NCBI RefSeq assembly: GCF_030812415.1
Contig: NZ_JAUSST010000004.1
Coordinates: 62,001-126,000, forward strand
Direction: 5' to 3'
DNA: 64,000 nt
DNA from: Paenibacillus harenae
GTDB lineage: Bacteria > Bacillota > Bacilli > Paenibacillales > Paenibacillaceae
Both the position numbers and the translations under genes were made by a program. Positions 60,705 to 64,000 of this stretch are shown here, one piece after another (position 1 is the first letter of the stretch; the number at the start of each line of letters is the position of its first letter). A model generated the notes under the pieces. The model saw only the letters and a list, made by a program, of their open reading frames with translations, was not told where the DNA came from and searched no databases.

Positions 60705-62966
60705 TTAGATTTTAATCGCATTTGGAAGCCGTTTCGGCCCTTTGCGCATCGGGCTTTTGCATAGCGGGCATTCGCGCTGCTCCGCCTGCGCATCCTCGTA
60801 CGTAATGATTCGCTGCCAAACTTTGCAGCTATCGCTTGAACACATCCAGGCAAGCGCCAATTCACCGCGTTCCTGACTATCATCTGCTTCTTCGCTTTCG
60901 GGTTGGAAGGCAGACAGAACGAATCTGGACAGTTCGGCGGGCTTGCCATGGTACACGGCCGGTGAGCTTATATAGAGCTGCTCCTGCGCTCTGGTGACGG
61001 CGACATACGCAAGCCGCCGTTCTTCCTCCAGCGCCTCTGCCCCCGTGTCTTCGCCCGTCTGCGCCGCGCTGCGGTCGCTTCGCTTATCGGCGGTTAGTGC
61101 GGAAGCGTGCGGCAATATGCCCTCCGACGCCCCGAGGAGAAAGACGGCTGGAAATTCGAGTCCCTTCGATTTATGAATCGACATCATCGAGATCGTGCTG
61201 CGTTTCGGCGCATTATGATTCTTCTTCAACTGCGCAGCGGAGGCATGCTTGTCTGTAATATCGTCGATATAACCGAGAAAAGCCTCAATCGTTTCATGTG
61301 CCTGCGCGGCCGATTCCAGCTCGTCGACGACCTCCTTAATCCCTTCCTTATGCTCGGTAAGGACGCTTTGCTTGCCCGTCTCCAAATACTGGTCGTAGAA
61401 CGATTGCCGCAGTACGGCAATAGCAGCCTGCGGCTTAAGCTCGGTGAGCGTCTTCAGCAGCTTGATGCGCTCCTTGATCTTGTCCTTCTGAAATTCTTTC
61501 AAGGCCGGGTAGTCAAGCAAATGAATAAGCGGCCATTTCTTGGCCCGTTCCTTGTCCTGATTCCAGATGAACGCCATCGCTTGCTCGCGGTTCACGTACA
61601 ACGTCTGGAGCATCGCTTCGATCGCGTCGAAGTTGCGGCGGTCCAGCACGAGCCGCAGATGGGCAAGCAGCGGCTTGACAGCCCAATTGTCGTAGAACAG
61701 TTGGCCGTCGCCGAAGTCGACGAAGGGCAATTGCCGGATCAGCAGCTGCTCCACGAGCGCCCGGCTGCTGCTGGCTGTCCGGTATAACACGGCGAAGTCG
61801 CCGAAGGAGCGTGCGCCTTGCTCCTGCTGCTGCGCAATCGTATTCGCGATGAGCACAGCTTCTTCCTGCGTCGTCTTGACACGGGCATAGGAGGGTGGCT
61901 CGCCCTTAGGCTTCACGACATGCAAAGTCTTCGGCTTGCGAAGCTTGTTACGGCGGATGATCGCATTGCCAAGACCGACGATGGCAGCGGTCGAGCGATA
62001 ATTAATATCGAGAACGATCATCGCAGCACCCGGATATTGCTGCTCGAAGTTCAAGATATAGTCGTTGCGGGCGCCGTTGAACGAATAGATCGTCTGATCG
62101 TCGTCGCCAACGACCATTAGATTGCGATGGCCGGCGGCAAGCAGCTTCACGATGGCGTACTGTACCTCGTTCGTATCCTGGAATTCGTCGATCATGATAT
62201 ATCGGAAGCGTTGCTGCAACGAGTCTAGCAGCGCTTTGTCGTTCGAGAGCAGGCGATACGCTTCGAGCAGCAGGTCGTCGAAGTCGAAGCGATCCGTTTC
62301 CTTCTTCCATAGCTCGTATCTCGTAAACAGCACCTTCAGCTCGCGTTCCTCCGAGGTAGTCTCCGGCAGCTCGCTCACGTCGATCATTTGCAGCTTCACC
62401 GCGGACAACTGGGCAAGCAGCGTCTCCGGCTCGTATTCGCGAGTCAGCGTATGCGCGAGCTCCCGCATCAGCCGCTTGAAGAAGACAAGCTTCTGGCTTG
62501 TCTCGCTAAGAATCGATTGCCGGAAGCCGCTCCCACGAAGCAACTGAAGGCAGAAAGAGTGGAAGGTGCGCGCCTCGATGCCGCCCGCCGCCTGCGGAGG
62601 AATGACAGGCAGAGAGCGTATGCGGTTTTTCATTTCGTCGGCAGCCTTCTTGGAGAAGGTCATAAGCAGCACCCGCTGCGGCTGCACGCCGCGCAGCGCA
62701 ACCAGATAGGCGGTGCGGCAGACGAGCACCGACGTCTTGCCTGAGCCGGCGCCCGCAAGCGTTAGCGCCGGGCCGGCATCGTGGCGCACGGCGGCGATTT
62801 GCGGCCGGTTGAGCGAGATGCCATGCCGCTCCAGCGCGCGGAAGAAGCCGGCGTCCGCCTCCTTGCCGACGACGAGCTGAACGCTCGTATCGGCTTCAGC
62901 GCGGTCGGCAACGGGAATGGAACTATTTTGAATCCCAATCGGGTAAGAATAATAGGTAAGACTCAT
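60705..62966 (-). CDS. UvrD/Rep-family ATP-dependent helicase (YjcD-like) with C-terminal cysteine motif
   Basis: 753-residue SF1A DNA helicase. Motifs: Walker A AGAGSGKTSVL, Ia FSKKAADEMKNR, II IDEFQDTNE, III GDDDQTIYSFNGA, IV NYRST, V SIHKSKGLEFPAVF, VI VAVTRAQEQLY. It differs from PcrA by length and a C-terminal zinc-ribbon-like part: CSSDSC...CPLC with basic KSPMRKGPKRL. It resembles the YjcD group (about 759 residues in B. subtilis). The ATG at 62966 has a GAAGGTG site; a TTG six bases earlier is less likely. Confidence 0.92.
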   Translation of the reverse strand: MSLTYYSYPIGIQNSSIPVADRAEADTSVQLVVGKEADAGFFRALERHGISLNRPQIAAVRHDAGPALTLAGAGSGKTSVLVCRTAYLVALRGVQPQRVLLMTFSKKAADEMKNRIRSLPVIPPQAAGGIEARTFHSFCLQLLRGSGFRQSILSETSQKLVFFKRLMRELAHTLTREYEPETLLAQLSAVKLQMIDVSELPETTSEERELKVLFTRYELWKKETDRFDFDDLLLEAYRLLSNDKALLDSLQQRFRYIMIDEFQDTNEVQYAIVKLLAAGHRNLMVVGDDDQTIYSFNGARNDYILNFEQQYPGAAMIVLDINYRSTAAIVGLGNAIIRRNKLRKPKTLHVVKPKGEPPSYARVKTTQEEAVLIANTIAQQQEQGARSFGDFAVLYRTASSSRALVEQLLIRQLPFVDFGDGQLFYDNWAVKPLLAHLRLVLDRRNFDAIEAMLQTLYVNREQAMAFIWNQDKERAKKWPLIHLLDYPALKEFQKDKIKERIKLLKTLTELKPQAAIAVLRQSFYDQYLETGKQSVLTEHKEGIKEVVDELESAAQAHETIEAFLGYIDDITDKHASAAQLKKNHNAPKRSTISMMSIHKSKGLEFPAVFLLGASEGILPHASALTADKRSDRSAAQTGEDTGAEALEEERRLAYVAVTRAQEQLYISSPAVYHGKPAELSRFVLSAFQPESEEADDSQERGELALAWMCSSDSCKVWQRIITYEDAQAEQRECPLCKSPMRKGPKRLPNAIKI

Positions 62967-63167
62967 GATCAATCACCTTCGTCGACAATATATAGACCAT
63001 CATAGCAGATGGCATAAGTTTTCGACTAGCTTAATGATTCATTGCAAAAAGGAGTTGTTCAAGACAGTAAAGCCGGTCCTGCTTACCGGCCTTGCAACCC
63101 TCGTCATCGGATTTGAGTTTAGTATGTTTAACGTAGTAAGCTAGGGCGGAGAGTCAATGGGGGAGAA

Positions 63168-63800
63168 GTGTATTATTTGAAAGTTCACAAATGGATGTTT
63201 GCATCTCTTAGCGTTGCAGTTAGCCTAATCGTTTTATTGAACGCGGATGTATTAATGAATTGGATTAATGAAGATAAAGACGGAGGCTTCATCATTGTCT
63301 TTGTGCTTGTTGTAATACTAGCCGCTGTTCCAGGCATTCCGTTCGGATTAGTTGGCGGAGTAATCGGAGCGAAGTATGGTCTATTGTGGGGTAGTCTGAT
63401 CAACATAGCCGCCTCGACGCTAGCTGCCGCGTTGATTTACTTTTTATTTCGTTATTTACTGAATAATCTCGGAACAGTATGGGCGGAAAGAAGTACCTCG
63501 TTTCGGAAAATGAATACGTTTATTAAAAACCATTCATTCTGGTCGTTGTTAATTGCACGAATGATTCCCATTATGCCGGCATCGCTTATCAATATGTATG
63601 CTGGCGTATTCGGTCTGCCTTTCCCGATATTTATATTGTCGACCCTGATTGGCAAAATTCCCATCATGCTTATATTTGCTTATGTTGGGGTCAATATGCA
63701 CTCTGGTTCCGGGGAATGGATGACCGTCCTTGTCATTTATGCTCTATGTTTGCTTATCATTTATGCGTTGTATCGATTGCTTAACTATAAAAGACGGTAA
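63168..63800 (+). CDS. TVP38/TMEM64 (VTT-domain) membrane protein
   Basis: 210-residue protein of the DedA/TVP38 superfamily with about six helices. Typical parts are PGIPFGLVGGVIGAKYGLLWGSLINIAASTLAAALIYFLFRYL, ARMIPIMPASLINMYAGVFGLPFPIFILSTLIGKIP. Such proteins may act as lipid scramblases or transporters (inferred from relatives). GTG at 63168 is only two bases from GGGGGAG; a TTG at 63177 gives 207 residues at eleven-base spacing. Confidence 0.87.
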   Translation: MYYLKVHKWMFASLSVAVSLIVLLNADVLMNWINEDKDGGFIIVFVLVVILAAVPGIPFGLVGGVIGAKYGLLWGSLINIAASTLAAALIYFLFRYLLNNLGTVWAERSTSFRKMNTFIKNHSFWSLLIARMIPIMPASLINMYAGVFGLPFPIFILSTLIGKIPIMLIFAYVGVNMHSGSGEWMTVLVIYALCLLIIYALYRLLNYKRR

Positions 63801-63902
63801 TTAGTATCCGTACTAAGATCATTTTAGATAACATGTAAAATCTTTGACGGATATATATAGGGTATGACCGTATGGTATTATATAAGAAGGAGGCGGATTT
63901 AA

Positions 63903-64000
63903 ATGAGCGAACAAACGGATCTCGTAGAACCAACCTCTCATGAAGGTTCTTCATGTTGCGGGGCAGAGGAGTCAGAGAGAAAGAGCCATCATTCGGAGAA
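63903..64000 (+). CDS. Start of a Cys/His-rich gene (3' end outside window)
   Basis: Only 32 codons visible: MSEQTDLVEPTSHEGSSCC..., then acidic residues and a SHHSE end. GAAGGAGGCGG lies before the ATG. The CC and HH pairs suggest a metal-binding leader, such as in heavy-metal transporters, but this is a guess. Upstream (63862-63880) a direct repeat GGTATgaccGTATGGTAT precedes an AT-rich stretch, possibly a metal-responsive promoter. Confidence 0.55.
   Translation, partial: MSEQTDLVEPTSHEGSSCCGAEESERKSHHSE

Noticed and set aside
61107-61787. 226-codon plus-strand frame opposite the helicase
   Set aside because: Mirror of conserved helicase motifs.
1-64000. Search by eye for CRISPR arrays, tRNA, rRNA, transposases and phage genes
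   Set aside because: No regularly spaced direct repeats, no tRNA-like arms, no transposase or integrase proteins were found.

Overview
The window looks like chromosome from an endospore-forming Bacillota of the Paenibacillus/Cohnella type. Evidence is the sporulation genes (yunB, lytH, ylbJ), Gram-positive housekeeping families (CcpN, Amj, YneK, YutD, CtaM), strong AGGAGG-type ribosome sites, frequent GTG/TTG starts, and long hairpin terminators. The organism call is inference. I saw no rRNA, tRNA, CRISPR array or insertion sequence.

Layout. 1-2.6 kb: the end of a sugar ABC importer (two permeases), a 71-residue orphan and a sugar isomerase-like TIM barrel. 2.7-5.5 kb: a MerR-led operon with an unknown protein, a frameshifted alpha/beta hydrolase and a beta-lactamase-fold serine hydrolase. 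5.5-8.0 kb: GNAT, APH-type kinase and HAD enzymes on the minus strand. 8.2-14.2 kb: a cluster like that of B. subtilis (yunB, lytH, lipA, yutD), then nadK and ylbJ. 14.3-18.2 kb: a 28-codon microgene with its own promoter and terminator, truncated haemoglobin, a DUF2225 protein, yycC and an M3 oligopeptidase. 18.3-21.7 kb: a surface stalk-domain protein, ccpN-yqfL (gluconeogenic control) and ndk.

21.7-32.9 kb: an AT-rich lipoprotein gene sits between two copies of a structured hairpin element. The second copy lies directly in front of a complete Gram-positive Tad (tight adherence) pilus operon: tadZ, tadA, tadB, tadC, flp, three TadE/TadG-type pseudopilin genes, a prepilin peptidase and an FHA protein. 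The hairpin is a candidate attenuator for the whole pilus operon and is the most interesting signal in the window.

32.9-43.8 kb: an SDR39U1-type epimerase with a lipoprotein, yneK, endonuclease IV with a C-terminal extension, purU, tkt-ppnP, ctaM, a beta-hydroxyacid dehydrogenase, pgi and a YigZ/IMPACT protein. 43.8-47.9 kb: a sulfate ABC importer (cysT-cysW-cysA-sbp) behind a CymR-like box. 47.9-50.4 kb: a lipoprotein, the lipid II flippase amj, a DUF2203 protein, and fur behind a PerR-like box. 50.4-58.1 kb: a very large double-kinase hybrid sensor, an atypical SDR, an MHYT-GGDEF-EAL cyclic-di-GMP protein, a small CWC cysteine-rich protein and a Cof-type HAD phosphatase. 58.2-64 kb: an S41 protease, a small cysteine protein under a perfect Fur box, ferritin, a UvrD-family helicase, a TVP38/VTT membrane protein, and the start of a Cys/His-rich gene cut by the window edge.

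Themes that connect genes: surface attachment and signalling (Tad pilus, c-di-GMP protein, hybrid kinase), iron and peroxide control (fur, the Fur-box gene, ferritin), and central carbon control (ccpN-yqfL, tkt, pgi). These links are inferred from neighbourhood and known family roles.
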